DNA of 53,394 nucleotides from the NCBI GenBank assembly GCA_003211755.1, contig QCRS01000003.1, forward strand, positions 1-53,394, given 5' to 3'. Below are positions 1 to 10,557 of this stretch, in pieces. The notes under the pieces were generated by a model. That model did no database searches, had not been told where the DNA came from, and saw only the letters and a program-made list of their open reading frames with translations. A program made the position numbers and the translations under genes. Position 1 is the stretch's first letter, and each line of letters opens with the position of its first letter. The stretch comes from Prochlorococcus sp. AG-463-F15. GTDB taxonomy: Bacteria; Cyanobacteriota; Cyanobacteriia; PCC-6307; Cyanobiaceae.

Positions 1-136
1 CTAGAAACACACTTGTTGAGTATTAATCCTTAGTAAAGGCAATAATTTCACGTGTTTCGACGCAAAACAGATAAAAAAGTAGGCACATGTTTCGAATTTC
101 ACAAACAAACAGCACCAATACTTTTTTCGCTCTTAA

Positions 137-1057
<921 letters not shown>

Positions 1058-1070
1058 TTAATTGAATATT

Positions 1071-1101
1071 GGATTCAAAGGGGTTCTTTTTAATTCAATC
1101 C
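1071..1101. terminator. Possible bidirectional terminator between chlL and por
   Basis: A GGATT/AATCC outer pairing encloses an inner AAAG/CTTT pairing and a T-run on the plus strand. It lies between convergent chlL and por and runs into the por stop codon. The stem is imperfect, so this is an inference from position and partial symmetry. Confidence 0.35.
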
Positions 1102-2103
1102 AACTATCTGCATCGTCAACTCCCAAACCCGCCGGGAGGTTTTTGGGTCAGTTACTCTATCTGAAAGCTCCTGGGAGAATTGCTGCTTATTCTTCCTTTG
1201 ACGATTACCCCAACTCCAATGGACCCCCGACAACCCATACTCGGGATCATCAACAACCATAGCCACTCTTTCCCCAGCAAGTTTCTGACTTACGAAGCCT
1301 CCTGTGATTAATTTCTGAAACCAAGGAAAAAGTATTTGAAATATCTTTGGAGTATTTCGAAAAAGTCTTGTATTTGCTACACACCCTGGATATAGAGAAC
1401 TAAAAATAATTGAAGAATCTTTATAGCGCCGGCTTAACTCCTGTGTAGTAATCATATTGCAAAGTTTGCTGTCTTTATAAGCTTTCCCAGGCTTGAATCT
1501 TTTTCCATTAGCCATACAAATTGGATCTCTAAAGCCTTGCTCTAGCCCAGAAAGATCTCCCAAATCAGCAGGAGCCGGAATCGGTATCTTGCCTCCAAGT
1601 TCCTTGTAATTCGCAGTCACAGTGCCGAGCATTACCATTCTTGAAGGTTCTACCCCCCATGAGCGACCAAGCCAAACTGGCCTCGTGGAAATACTTAATT
1701 TTTCTAAAAGAAGCTGAATCAATAAAAAGTGTCCAAAATGATTTGTGGCCATAGAAATCTCATAGCCCTGAGCAGAACGTTGAGGTTTCGAAAGCCTAGG
1801 CAAATAAACAGCTGCATTGCAAACCAATGCATCCAAAGGTCCATCAAGAACCTCAGAAAGATTTCTTACTCCATCTTTAACACTCTCCAAATCACCTAGA
1901 TCCATAAGCAGATGGCTTAGTTGGCGTGACCTTCCAGAAGGCAATCCAAGCTTTACTGCAGCAGCTTCAGCTCGAAGTGGATTCCTATTGGCAGTTATCA
2001 CTCGCCAGCCTCTATCAACAAGCGCCTTGGTTGCATACAAACCTACTCCAGAAGTTGTTCCTGTAATCAGTACCGTGCCTGGAGCAGCCTTGGAAGAAGC
2101 CAT
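1090..2103 (-). CDS. por: Light-dependent protochlorophyllide oxidoreductase (POR)
   Basis: NADPH-dependent, light-driven reduction of protochlorophyllide to chlorophyllide. The 337-residue short-chain dehydrogenase fold shows the nucleotide-binding motif TGTTSGVG at about residues 14-21, NAA at 96-98 and the catalytic YxxxK at Y209/K213, within the [10 protein letters not shown] segment typical of POR rather than generic SDR proteins. It sits 73 bases behind an unknown 137-aa gene on the same strand and may be cotranscribed with it and psaM. It gives the cell an oxygen-insensitive alternative to the ChlLNB complex whose ChlL subunit is encoded convergently next door. Confidence 0.96.
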   Translation of the reverse strand: MASSKAAPGTVLITGTTSGVGLYATKALVDRGWRVITANRNPLRAEAAAVKLGLPSGRSRQLSHLLMDLGDLESVKDGVRNLSEVLDGPLDALVCNAAVYLPRLSKPQRSAQGYEISMATNHFGHFLLIQLLLEKLSISTRPVWLGRSWGVEPSRMVMLGTVTANYKELGGKIPIPAPADLGDLSGLEQGFRDPICMANGKRFKPGKAYKDSKLCNMITTQELSRRYKDSSIIFSSLYPGCVANTRLFRNTPKIFQILFPWFQKLITGGFVSQKLAGERVAMVVDDPEYGLSGVHWSWGNRQRKNKQQFSQELSDRVTDPKTSRRVWELTMQIVGLN

Positions 2104-2176
2104 TTTAGAGTGTTAACCAGTGATTTTTAAATCACCAAAAGAGACATTCAGATTAACGTCTTATTTAAAAAGGAAT

Positions 2177-2590
2177 TCAACGCCAAATGACTCTGATGCG
2201 ATTAGGTGCAATCCACTGGTCATTTTCATCCATTAACCGCCTTTCTCCACCGATAGTAAAAAAACGATCAAAACGCTCCTGAAGTCTATTTAGTTTAATT
2301 GACTCCACATGTAGAACTGAAGATAGCTCTGTATAGCTTCCTACTCTCTGATGAGATGAAATTCCCAACTTAACTAGGCTCGTTGTTCCTATCAATAAAA
2401 GCCCAAATTTCATAGCAAGAGCTATGAGACTATAAACAAGCTCACGCCTCTGCTCTTGCAACTGCAAAGCCGATGCAAGTGATGCCGCATCAACTCTCTG
2501 ATTTTTTGGAGAGACAGGTTTAATGTTCCGTTTTTCGGGTCGTCTTCGACTCCGATTTTTTGGCCTGGTCTCAACCAGGAGAGGTATCAA
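2177..2590 (-). CDS. Conserved hypothetical protein, single membrane helix
   Basis: A 137-residue protein I do not recognise by function. The N-terminal ~30 residues are rich in Arg, Lys and Pro. A hydrophobic segment at about residues 55-77 (YSLIALAMKFGLLLIGTTSLV) looks like one membrane helix, with a basic cytoplasmic side before it, followed by a coiled-coil-like stretch (SIKLNRLQERFDRFF) and a tail reading NRIRVIWR. It lies between psaM and por on the same strand, so a thylakoid or pigment-related role is conceivable, but that is only inference from position. Confidence 0.75.
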   Translation of the reverse strand: MIPLLVETRPKNRSRRRPEKRNIKPVSPKNQRVDAASLASALQLQEQRRELVYSLIALAMKFGLLLIGTTSLVKLGISSHQRVGSYTELSSVLHVESIKLNRLQERFDRFFTIGGERRLMDENDQWIAPNRIRVIWR

Positions 2591-2655
2591 GGATATTTAA
2601 CGGTTACCCGCTTGTATCGCAAAGATACCTTCCTGCCAAGTCCTGCATGCTTTTA

Positions 2656-2760
2656 TCAAGCCTTTGCAAGAGTTATCCCAAGACGAAGAGCTAGCAATCC
2701 AGAATGAATAACAACTACTAAACAAAGACCTGCGAGATCAAGAATTGGAGTGAGCTCCAT
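2656..2760 (-). CDS. psaM: Photosystem I subunit XII (PsaM), 34 aa
   Basis: A short reading frame of 34 codons starting MELTPILDLAG and ending in ALRLGITLAKA. It encodes a single membrane helix. The ALRLGxxL ending matches the C-terminal part of PsaM from plastids and cyanobacteria, which reads ALRLGKELYQ or similar. PsaM is a one-helix peripheral subunit of photosystem I near the trimer interface. The gene is upstream of the 137-aa ORF and por on the same strand. The length and the helix with its C-terminal motif support the call. The N-terminus is less typical, so some uncertainty remains. Confidence 0.75.
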   Translation of the reverse strand: MELTPILDLAGLCLVVVIHSGLLALRLGITLAKA

Positions 2761-3185
2761 AAGGCAAGTTTCAATTACTCATATATTTTTAACTAAAAGG
2801 GGGCTAATGACCAGCATTTGACAAAGGCTGTCACACCCGATCAAAGAAACCACAAGTATAGAAGTGAAATTATTATAAATTGAACATAATATCTTCAGCA
2901 ATTAAGTGAGTTTATAAGTTAAGAATAACAAATTAAAACCGGAGTTTATATTGACAAAAACCTGATCACAAAGCTTCATAAGGTTCCAACAATGAACATT
3001 GACAAAAGGATCAGCAAAGGTTCCACTGAATGTTAGATTAAATAACTTAATGAAAAGTACATTTTTATTAACTGACACTCAAGATTACTAATCAAGGATT
3101 AAAAATAAATTATGATCACGAAGAAATAATTTAATTTTCAAAGCTTAGGAAACAATCTATTTGCTAAAAAAACATCACTAGAGAA
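2761..3185. other. AT-rich intergenic region, no gene seen
   Basis: A 425-base AT-rich stretch between the divergent starts of psaM (minus strand) and the lipoate-ligase-family gene (plus strand). Reading frames with ATG are only 13-25 codons long and lack convincing ribosome sites. It probably holds the two divergent promoters. I see no tRNA or obvious hairpin. Confidence 0.5.
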
Positions 3186-3953
3186 ATGTTTAAGCTCAAA
3201 GTTTCTTCAGAGTCTAATAACCAGCGAGGGAAATTATTCCCAATGATGAATATTTCCGGAGAGCAACAAATGGCAGCAGATGTAATGCTCTTAGAAAAGG
3301 CTATTTCAGATACAGATGTTTCGATAGCACTACGTTTTTATAATTGGCAAGGTTTTTGGATATCTATTGGAAAAAATCAAAATTATCTTCCTATTGAATG
3401 GAGAGAACTTGTAAGAAAAAAGAAAGTTCAAATAGTTAGGAGGCCTACTGGAGGCAGTTCTGTACTTCATGGAGGAGGTCTTACTTATGCACTGATTTGG
3501 CTATCCCCCCCACGTAAAAGGCATGAAGCGTATTACCTTGCCAGCCAATGGTTAATTAAAGCATTCAATGACTTAGGCCTTCCACTAAATTTTGGGAAGC
3601 AACTAATCAATCCTTCCGAAAGAAATTGTTTTGCTACATCAACTGCTGCTGATCTAATTGACCCTCAAGGGAATAAACGTATAGGTAGTGCACAGTTATG
3701 GAAGCGAGGTCATGTCCTCCAACATGGTGAAATACTTTTAGACCCGCCACCAGAACTCTGGATGGAGGTATTCAAAACAAAAGCACCAAAACCTGCCCCA
3801 AGCTATATCCCTCGAAAAGGCCTAGACAAAATACTTCATGCCGCTTGTTGCTCTCATTGGTCGAATATCGATTGGGAACTTGCAGAGCTCACAAAAGAAG
3901 AGTTAACTCAAATCTCAAAAAATGCAGAGACATATTCGCTAATAAATAATTAA
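3186..3953 (+). CDS. Lipoate-protein ligase A / octanoyltransferase (LipM-like) family protein
   Basis: A 255-residue member of the biotin/lipoate A/B ligase fold, expected to transfer an octanoyl or lipoyl group to lipoyl domains. Visible motifs are RRPTGGSSVLHGGGLTYAL (family pattern RRxTGGGAVxH, with one Gly replaced by Ser) at about 80-98 and KRIGSAQ...LQHGEILL at about 164-185, which contains the usual substrate-binding lysine region. A cysteine in ERNCFATS (about residue 148) lies where LipM enzymes carry their catalytic Cys, so octanoyltransferase is at least as likely as true ligase activity. The start keeps the GKLFP segment, which aligns with other family members. It overlaps the end of the convergent protease gene by 4 bases. 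Confidence 0.82.
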   Translation: MFKLKVSSESNNQRGKLFPMMNISGEQQMAADVMLLEKAISDTDVSIALRFYNWQGFWISIGKNQNYLPIEWRELVRKKKVQIVRRPTGGSSVLHGGGLTYALIWLSPPRKRHEAYYLASQWLIKAFNDLGLPLNFGKQLINPSERNCFATSTAADLIDPQGNKRIGSAQLWKRGHVLQHGEILLDPPPELWMEVFKTKAPKPAPSYIPRKGLDKILHAACCSHWSNIDWELAELTKEELTQISKNAETYSLINN

Positions 3954-5236
3954 TCTCTTTTATTAATTAATCCGGCCGAAAGCATTGCTTCGACAGCTTC
4001 AGGAAGAGCCAATCCAAGCGGGTAATTATTTTGATTACGCGCCATATCTAAGAAATTTTTAGGAATCTTCAATCCAATATGTTTTAAGACAGCTTCCCCC
4101 ACATCTACTCGGTCCAAAGTACCGGAAGGCAGACCAGCCAGATTAAAAACAAGAAGTCTGCCTTCGTGTGATTTCTCCAATGCTATTACCGCCTGCCAAA
4201 GAAAAGCTCTTTCTCCGATAGAAGGAAGCTCATTTAAAGGTTTGGTGTAATCAGCCAAAGAATGTTGATTCCAATATTGCACAGGCAAATCCTTTAGTGC
4301 CTGATCATTCACATATCCCACCCAACGACCTGAGCGACAAACTAAAACCCATTCAGGAAGGGAATTAGCATCACTCGAAGCAAGGCTTAAATTGCTAAGT
4401 CTGCTTAAAGGCTGACCTTCTTCTAAAACACGGAATCTACGCTTACTTGCAAAGCTGACATCTAGCTCACATAAAGCTTTCTGCAAAGTCAAAAGCTGAT
4501 TCTGTGAACGCGAGGCAGCGAATCCAAACCAACCAAGAATCACTAACCAGAGACCGCCAAAACCACCACCCTTAAAACAAAGCCAACTTCCAAGGATTAT
4601 TGCGAAAAGAGATAATGCATTTCCAGTTGCGGTAGCCACTTGTAAACCTTTGCGCTGGCTTCCTGTTAAATGCCAAACAAGAGCCTTTAAAATCACTCCT
4701 CCGTCCAGAGGTAATCCTGGTAATAAATTAAATAATCCCAAAACAAGGTTTAGAGAACCTAATTGTCCAAAAAGGTTCGCAAGTAATGGGTTCAACTCAT
4801 TAGCGGATTGAACAGATCTGAGAAAAACTATTGCCAGTAAAAAACTCACCAAAGGTCCAGCTATCGCAACACGCAAAGACCCCATTGCCGTAGAGCATTC
4901 TCTATCGACTCTGGCGACTCCACCCAAAATGAATAGAGTGATACTTCTTACCTTCACTCCTTCATGTAAGGCCATAAATGAATGACCAAGTTCATGCAAT
5001 AAAACAGAAACAAATAAAAGCAAGGAAGTTATCAGGCCTAGACCCCAACTAAACCAAAATGGCAACGGGGTTTCTGCAACATTTGAGATCTGTCCTTGTG
5101 CTGTCCAAGCAAAAAGAATCAGAATGACAAACCAACTTGGATGAATCCTCAAAGGGATTCCTTTAATCCGCAGTAATTCCCAGTCTTCCAAACTTTTACC
5201 TCCAATTAACCTGGAAAATGTCCAATAGTTAGCCAA
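3950..5236 (-). CDS. Membrane zinc metalloprotease, site-2 protease (M50) family
   Basis: A 428-residue multipass protein with HELGHSF at residues 81-87 as the zinc site and GLPLDGG at about 175-181 as the third-ligand motif, the layout of SpoIVFB-type intramembrane proteases. Membrane helices fill roughly residues 33-240. The C-terminal ~190 residues are soluble and look like a CBS-pair-type regulatory region (for example WVLVCRSGRWVGYV and RLLVFNLAGLPSGTL). It starts with TTG; no ATG is available near the conserved N-terminus. It is divergent from trpF with only 21 bases between starts. Its substrate is unknown; family members cleave membrane-tethered regulators. Confidence 0.85.
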   Translation of the reverse strand: MANYWTFSRLIGGKSLEDWELLRIKGIPLRIHPSWFVILILFAWTAQGQISNVAETPLPFWFSWGLGLITSLLLFVSVLLHELGHSFMALHEGVKVRSITLFILGGVARVDRECSTAMGSLRVAIAGPLVSFLLAIVFLRSVQSANELNPLLANLFGQLGSLNLVLGLFNLLPGLPLDGGVILKALVWHLTGSQRKGLQVATATGNALSLFAIILGSWLCFKGGGFGGLWLVILGWFGFAASRSQNQLLTLQKALCELDVSFASKRRFRVLEEGQPLSRLSNLSLASSDANSLPEWVLVCRSGRWVGYVNDQALKDLPVQYWNQHSLADYTKPLNELPSIGERAFLWQAVIALEKSHEGRLLVFNLAGLPSGTLDRVDVGEAVLKHIGLKIPKNFLDMARNQNNYPLGLALPEAVEAMLSAGLINKRD

Positions 5237-5257
5237 TCCTAGAAAGGACCCAATCTA

Positions 5258-5935
5258 ATGACCTTCAAAATAGGGTCTCCAACATCAACCGCAGTTAAAA
5301 TCTGCGGAATCACAGAAGTTATTCAGGCAAAAGCAATCGCATCATTTGGTGTAGATGCAATTGGAGTCATTGGCGTAGAAGGATCACCACGTTTTGTAGA
5401 AGAGAATCAAAGAAGGAAGCTATTTACTCAGCTTCAAAATTGTTCTCCAAAACTCGAACGTGTCTGGGTCATCGCAGATATGAATGATTCTCAAATTGAG
5501 AGTGCTCTCAAAGGAGATGGCACGCCTTCTATTATCCAATTGCATGGAAGTGAATCCCAAAAACGCTGCCAAGAACTTCGCAACATTTATCCAAGCATTC
5601 AATGGTGGAAAGCAATTCGCATCAGCAGTCCTGAGGATCTATTAGAGGCTCATACCTTTGAAGACTATGCCGACGCACTACTTCTAGATGCATGGAGTCC
5701 GAATGAACTTGGAGGAACAGGGAATAGGCTTCCTCTTAAATGGCTTCACAAGGCAAAATTTGCATTGCCCTGGTGGCTTGCAGGTGGCATAAGCTCGGAA
5801 TGGATACCAGAAATCTTCAGCCAAGTTTCACCTTTTGGGATAGATGCATCAAGTAGACTAGAAACCCATCCAGGCAAAAAGGATCTTGTAAAAGTACATA
5901 ATCTAGTAACGGCAGTCCAACAGATAATTAGATAA
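5258..5935 (+). CDS. trpF: Phosphoribosylanthranilate isomerase
   Basis: Catalyses the Amadori rearrangement of phosphoribosylanthranilate in tryptophan synthesis. The 225-residue TIM barrel carries the N-terminal KICGIT motif with the catalytic cysteine (about residues 14-19), the LHG motif near 96, the LLLDAW motif (catalytic Asp) near 141-146, the LAGGI phosphate loop near 174-178 and GIDASSRLE (family GVDvSSGvE) near the C-terminus. An AAAGGA ribosome site precedes the ATG by about 9 bases. It is monocistronic by context and divergent from the protease gene. Confidence 0.95.
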   Translation: MTFKIGSPTSTAVKICGITEVIQAKAIASFGVDAIGVIGVEGSPRFVEENQRRKLFTQLQNCSPKLERVWVIADMNDSQIESALKGDGTPSIIQLHGSESQKRCQELRNIYPSIQWWKAIRISSPEDLLEAHTFEDYADALLLDAWSPNELGGTGNRLPLKWLHKAKFALPWWLAGGISSEWIPEIFSQVSPFGIDASSRLETHPGKKDLVKVHNLVTAVQQIIR

Positions 5936-6010
5936 AAATTTTAAAGCATATGTTTTTATAGCTATCAACTAATTGTCTAAGAGGTAATTATGCAATATTT
6001 ATCTGAATGA

Positions 6011-6778
6011 TTATCTTGACAAGGCAGTTTCTTGCTGACGAACTAGCTCAAAAAACTCCTGCTTCAAGCTAGAGTCATGTCTAAAATCGCCTCTTACTAC
6101 TGAATTAACCATACTACAATGAGATTCTTTTACTCCACGCAATTTCATACAATAATGGTCAGCCTTAATAATGATTCCTAAACCTTGAGGTTCACAAAGG
6201 CGCTCTATTTCATCAGCAAGAATCATTACCGCTTCTTCTTGTATATGTGGTCGCGAGAAAACCCAATCAGCAACTCTGGCAAATTTTGATAATCCAATAA
6301 CACGTGAACCAGGCTTTATACCTATCCAACAATATCCCATAATTGGTACAAAGTGATGAGAGCAAGCTGAACGAACAGTTATAGGGCCAACTGTATAGAT
6401 TTCATCTAGTTTCTTAACATTAGGGAAGCTGGTAACTTTTGGCTGGTGATGATATCTTCCTTTAAAGACTTCATGAACATACATGCGAGCAACTCTAGTT
6501 GCTGTTTCTTCAGTGTTGTGGTCATTATCAATATCAATTACAAGACTTTTAAGTAAATCACTAAAACGACTCGCCACTTCTACTTCTAGCTCCTGAAGCT
6601 CCCCTGGCTCTATGTAATCAGCGACATTATCATTGGCAAAGTATGAGATTTTATTGTCAATCAATCGAGAACGAATCCTCTCAGAAACTAACTGTTTAGA
6701 AGCTTTTTCATCACTAGCTTTCATAACACCAGTTCCTTGGGTTAAGTTATCAGCTGATGAAGGGATAATAGAAGTCAT
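6011..6778 (-). CDS. folE: GTP cyclohydrolase I (FolE family)
   Basis: First step of tetrahydrofolate/pterin synthesis, converting GTP to dihydroneopterin triphosphate. The 255-residue protein has the family motifs SACSHHFVP (zinc Cys and His), GLSKFARV, HIQEEA (QE substrate residues) and HYCMKLRGVKE (second zinc Cys and His). The usual CEHH motif reads CSHH here, so a normally conserved Glu is Ser. The N-terminal ~60 residues are longer than in the E. coli enzyme. It is the last gene of a tight minus-strand series, 9 bases behind the SDR gene. The fold is certain; the exact reaction is slightly less so because of the substitution. Confidence 0.88.
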   Translation of the reverse strand: MTSIIPSSADNLTQGTGVMKASDEKASKQLVSERIRSRLIDNKISYFANDNVADYIEPGELQELEVEVASRFSDLLKSLVIDIDNDHNTEETATRVARMYVHEVFKGRYHHQPKVTSFPNVKKLDEIYTVGPITVRSACSHHFVPIMGYCWIGIKPGSRVIGLSKFARVADWVFSRPHIQEEAVMILADEIERLCEPQGLGIIIKADHYCMKLRGVKESHCSMVNSVVRGDFRHDSSLKQEFFELVRQQETALSR

Positions 6779-6787
6779 AGAAGCTGG

Positions 6788-7495
6788 TTAGAAAGCACCA
6801 GTAGCTGGCATAAGTGTTAGGTCTTCGATTACCTGTGTAGACGGTTGCTCCGCAAGATGAAGAAGTGCAGACGCAGCGTGTTCAACAGGGAGCATTGAAT
6901 TCCTATCAAAATCGCTTTGGACGGTTTCTGCATCCCAAAGACTGGTATTAACAGAACCAAGGGTTAGCGTACACGCGCGTATTCCATTCATTCGCTCCTC
7001 CTCTGCAAGGCATTTGGTAAAACTAGCTAAAGCAGCCTTAGTAGTGCAATACGCGCCCCATTGAGGGAAAGCATTTCTAGCTGCATGACTACTTACATTC
7101 ACAATCAAGCCACCATTCACTCTCATTTTTGGAACTGTCGCTGCACAGACCTGAAAAACACTAGTGAGATTCATCTGCACAACCCATTGCCAGCTTTTTA
7201 AAGGCATTGACAATAGCTCTCCAGTCCATGCCACTCCAGCATTATTAATTAGGACTGATGGAGTATCACCCTGACTCAATAATTCATCAATACCAGATGT
7301 TATTGAAGAAGGGTCCGAGAGATCCATTGACTTGTAGCAAATGGTTCTCCCTTCCTTGCAGAGATCTTCAGATAAGGACTTAAGAGCCTTTTCGTTGCGA
7401 GCAACTAAAAGTAGGTCCCAGCCAGCATCAGAGAACAACTTAGCGGATGCTTTGCCAATACCTCTTGAAGCTCCTGTGATAAGAACTGTCGACAA
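6788..7495 (-). CDS. Short-chain dehydrogenase/reductase
   Basis: A 235-residue classical SDR with the cofactor motif TGASRGIG at about residues 7-14, NNAG at about 85-88, a catalytic Ser in VNVSS (about 135) and YCTTK as the YxxxK active site (about 149-153). The substrate is not predictable from sequence. It lies between accA and folE in a closely spaced minus-strand run (27 and 9 bases), so fatty-acid/hydrocarbon or pterin metabolism are both possible partners. Confidence 0.88.
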   Translation of the reverse strand: MSTVLITGASRGIGKASAKLFSDAGWDLLLVARNEKALKSLSEDLCKEGRTICYKSMDLSDPSSITSGIDELLSQGDTPSVLINNAGVAWTGELLSMPLKSWQWVVQMNLTSVFQVCAATVPKMRVNGGLIVNVSSHAARNAFPQWGAYCTTKAALASFTKCLAEEERMNGIRACTLTLGSVNTSLWDAETVQSDFDRNSMLPVEHAASALLHLAEQPSTQVIEDLTLMPATGAF

Positions 7496-7522
7496 TGAAT
7501 GACTTTATCAATACAAAAGACT

Positions 7523-8512
7523 TTAGGTACTCAAACCTTTCTCTGTAGTGCTCTGCTCTAAAACTCTTCCCATTGATCTAAATTTTCGATAACGCGCTTC
7601 ACGGAGTTGTTCGATTGACAACTTCATGAGCTCATTAAGATGTTTTTCTAGAGCTTGCTTGAGAACTTCTCCTGCCTGAAGAGGGGCCCAATTATTTCCT
7701 CCAGCGGGCTCTTTCAATACTTCATCGACCACTCCAAGACTTAATAGGTCAGGACCAGTGATTTTCAAGGCAGAAGCCGCCTCAGGAGCCTTGGCTGCAT
7801 CTCTCCAAAGGATAGAAGCACAAGCTTCGGGGCTCGCAACGGTATAAACACTATGTTCAAACATCAACAACCTATCCGCCACACCTATCCCCAAAGCACC
7901 ACCAGAGCCACCTTCTCCAATAACAGTGGCAACTATAGGGACACGCAAACGAAACATTTCCCTGAGGTTTACAGCTATTGCCTCTCCTTGACCTTGCTCT
8001 TCAGCAAGCACTCCTGCATAAGCTCCAGGTGTGTCAATAAATGAAATTATCGGCAATTTAAATCGATCTGCATGCTCCATTAATCGAAGAGCTTTGCGAT
8101 ACCCACCTGGAGTGGCCATGCCAAAGTTCCTTGCCACATTCTCCTTGGTATCTCTTCCCTTCTGTTGACCTAATAAAAGAACAGATCTTTCACCAATCCT
8201 CCCAATACCTCCAACTAAAGCTTGATCATCACTCCCATTACGATCGCCATGCAGCTCAACCCAATCATCACAAAACATCTGAATAAAATCTAATGTGCTC
8301 GGTCGTTGAGGATGTCGCGCTACTTGAATTTTTTGAGCAGGAGTAAGAGCTTTAAAGATTTCTTCCCTTCTCCTTGCTGCAAGAGTTTCTAACTGAAGAA
8401 GTTGTTGACTTACATCAACTTCTGAATCTCTAGCGAGTTCTCGAATTTGTTCTATTTGCTTTTCGAGCTCTACAAGTGGCTTTTCGAACTCAAGGAGATA
8501 ACGACGAGCCAT
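7523..8512 (-). CDS. accA: Acetyl-CoA carboxylase carboxyltransferase subunit alpha
   Basis: The alpha half of the carboxyltransferase that makes malonyl-CoA with AccD. At 329 residues it matches the family. Typical features are the coiled N-terminus beginning [15 protein letters not shown], the [11 protein letters not shown] segment, the [20 protein letters not shown] stretch, [18 protein letters not shown] and the glycine-rich oxyanion loop [11 protein letters not shown]. It lies 31 bases behind aar and 27 bases before the SDR gene on the same strand, so malonyl-CoA supply and acyl-ACP reduction are encoded together. Confidence 0.97.
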   Translation of the reverse strand: MARRYLLEFEKPLVELEKQIEQIRELARDSEVDVSQQLLQLETLAARRREEIFKALTPAQKIQVARHPQRPSTLDFIQMFCDDWVELHGDRNGSDDQALVGGIGRIGERSVLLLGQQKGRDTKENVARNFGMATPGGYRKALRLMEHADRFKLPIISFIDTPGAYAGVLAEEQGQGEAIAVNLREMFRLRVPIVATVIGEGGSGGALGIGVADRLLMFEHSVYTVASPEACASILWRDAAKAPEAASALKITGPDLLSLGVVDEVLKEPAGGNNWAPLQAGEVLKQALEKHLNELMKLSIEQLREARYRKFRSMGRVLEQSTTEKGLST

Positions 8513-8543
8513 AACTAAAAGAGCAAAAAACTAAATGCAAGTT

Positions 8544-9584
8544 TCAGGCCGCAGCAGCCTGGAAGAAGTTTTTGAGATTAAGCGTAGAAAAGCCATTCTT
8601 CACAGAAGCATCTCCAATAAAATCCATCTTTTCAAGAGTGATGTTGTTTCGACCCCAACTGAAATTAGTGTGACAATTTTCAAATTCCAAAAGCATGGCT
8701 TCTGCAAAGCAAGCAAACATCTGCCTTTGAGGTTTTTCCATTTCGGCAAGCTCCATCATGCTCCAGCCGATGTCATTAAAGAACTCAACAATTCCGCCTT
8801 TCAATACATGCACTCCTTCTCCTGAAACTTTTCCATCGAGATTCTTTGGATATCCACCATCAATCATGAGACAAGGGTTGCGAAGTTTCGTTGAATCAAT
8901 TTCAAGAGTTCTTGGCATACTTGCCACCCAAACAACTGCGTCAGCTTCTGGGAGAGCCTCTTCAAGGCTGGTTATTCTCCCTCCTCCTAGTTCTGCCTGC
9001 AATTCAAGAAGAGGTTTCTCTTGGCGAGCAACCAACAAAAGTTCAGAAACGCCTGTTCGTATAGAGAGCCAGCGGCAAATAGCACTCCCAATATCACCAG
9101 TAGCTCCTACAACCGCCACCCTGGCTTTTTTAAGATCTATACCTACTGAAGGGGCATTAATCTCAAGCTGACGACAGATCACCCAAGCAGTATGGGTATT
9201 ACCAGTAGTAAAACGCTCCCATTGAAGAGTTGTGTTTCGAATATGTTGATGTTGAAGGAGATTAAAATTCTCAAAAATAATAGAAGTAAAGCCACCTAAA
9301 GCAGTGATATTGATTCCCTTCTTCTGAGCCAATTCCATTGCATTCAACACTTTCCTCCTCGCTGTCTTAAAACGGCCAAGCATTTCGGGAACAAAGCATG
9401 AATCGATATAAGCCCCCTCAATACTTTTTCCAGAAGGATTAGTTACCTTGACATGTTCCACCAATTGAGGCGGAGCACTGCACCAAACATCTAAATCTCC
9501 TTCAGCAATATGGTCATAGCCCAATTCCATAGCCTTTAACCTGGCATCTTTAAAGCTTGTCGAGTGCCCGATCAATCCAAACAT
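8544..9584 (-). CDS. aar: Long-chain acyl-ACP reductase (aldehyde-forming)
   Basis: Reduces fatty acyl-ACP to fatty aldehyde with NADPH, the first step of cyanobacterial alkane synthesis. The 346-residue protein starts [11 protein letters not shown] as the family does. It has a Rossmann motif [14 protein letters not shown] at about residues 160-173 and the C-terminal block [24 protein letters not shown], which contains the cysteine that forms the acyl-thioester in characterised homologues. Its product feeds Ado, encoded 154 bases upstream on the same strand. Confidence 0.96.
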   Translation of the reverse strand: MFGLIGHSTSFKDARLKAMELGYDHIAEGDLDVWCSAPPQLVEHVKVTNPSGKSIEGAYIDSCFVPEMLGRFKTARRKVLNAMELAQKKGINITALGGFTSIIFENFNLLQHQHIRNTTLQWERFTTGNTHTAWVICRQLEINAPSVGIDLKKARVAVVGATGDIGSAICRWLSIRTGVSELLLVARQEKPLLELQAELGGGRITSLEEALPEADAVVWVASMPRTLEIDSTKLRNPCLMIDGGYPKNLDGKVSGEGVHVLKGGIVEFFNDIGWSMMELAEMEKPQRQMFACFAEAMLLEFENCHTNFSWGRNNITLEKMDFIGDASVKNGFSTLNLKNFFQAAAA

Positions 9585-9738
9585 TTACTAACTAAGAACA
9601 AATAATCGGAATTAAAAAGCTTATCCCTATAAGGGTTTAATCGGAGACTAGCTCATCATGATCCCAAGGAAAAAACTATCGAAAGCTAATGGAATATAGA
9701 TCTATGACTTGATGAATCAATTCTGAAAAATTTCCCCC

Positions 9739-10470
9739 TCAAACGACTGCAGCAAGAGCCATTCGAGCAATCTCACGATTATCAAGACCCATCTCAGTGA
9801 GTGAATCCTGGTAAGCAATCATGAATTCCTCCATTAACTCCTCTCTATCCATGTGGAGAACAGAAGCATCTTCTGCAACTTGATCAAGCATTGAGCGGAT
9901 AAGGGGAAGATTGATTTTGTTTGCTTGCATCAACTCCTCCTTGCAATTTCCCAAATTGGCTTTCAGCCATTCTTGACCATAATTGAGATGTAAGTATTCG
10001 TCCTTAACTACACCTTCAGTAATCTTTTTAGCGAATGGATCGGCCACCCGGATATATACGTGGTAAGCGGAAATAGCAAAAGCTTCAATCAGGATTGCTT
10101 GTATAAGAAGGCAGGTAGTCAAATTCCCTTCTTGTAAGGCTTTCTGAAAGTTATCGTGCAAAGGAGCAAAAAACTTCTTTGCAAAAGGCATGTCAGCCTT
10201 AACACCTAGGTTTTTGCCACAAGCTGTAAAACCTTTCATGTGCTTTAGCTCCATTCTGCCTAACTTCTTAAGCTCCTCTGCTTCTTCTGGAATCAAAGTC
10301 CCAATCGACATGTAATTGTCATGAGCCTCCTTCTCTCCTTCTATAACAATTGCATTAATTCGACTGTAAGCATCTTTATAAGACTCAGTAGTGAAGTCAG
10401 GCAGTTCTCCCAAAGATCCATTAGGACGATCGAGCAATGCAACCTCAGCTGATTCGAGGGTCGTCACCAT
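9739..10470 (-). CDS. ado: Aldehyde-deformylating oxygenase (alkane synthase)
   Basis: Converts fatty aldehydes to Cn-1 alkanes and formate; a soluble ferritin-like di-iron enzyme. The 243-residue sequence carries the two metal-binding helices pairs: EGEKEAHDNYM and LKKLGRMELKHMKGF (Glu and ExxH), then EAFAISAYHVYIRV and VKDEYLHLNYGQEWL (Glu and ExxH). Length and motifs match the structurally characterised Prochlorococcus enzyme family. It is the leading gene of the ado-aar-accA-SDR-folE run; the 154-base gap to aar suggests aar may also have its own promoter. Confidence 0.97.
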   Translation of the reverse strand: MVTTLESAEVALLDRPNGSLGELPDFTTESYKDAYSRINAIVIEGEKEAHDNYMSIGTLIPEEAEELKKLGRMELKHMKGFTACGKNLGVKADMPFAKKFFAPLHDNFQKALQEGNLTTCLLIQAILIEAFAISAYHVYIRVADPFAKKITEGVVKDEYLHLNYGQEWLKANLGNCKEELMQANKINLPLIRSMLDQVAEDASVLHMDREELMEEFMIAYQDSLTEMGLDNREIARMALAAVV

Positions 10471-10557
10471 AGATCTATAAATGATTTGAGCAATGCCGGC
10501 GAGTGTACCCCGCTATTGGCAAAATGAGTATTTTTTTTCTTAGAGCTTAGTGTGATC

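Noticed and set aside
1062-1262. 66-aa plus-strand frame after chlL
   Set aside because: It lies antisense to the certain por coding region with unlikely composition.
2761-3185. Tiny ATG frames (13-25 codons) in the psaM upstream gap
   Set aside because: Too short, no ribosome sites, no recognisable small photosystem subunit.
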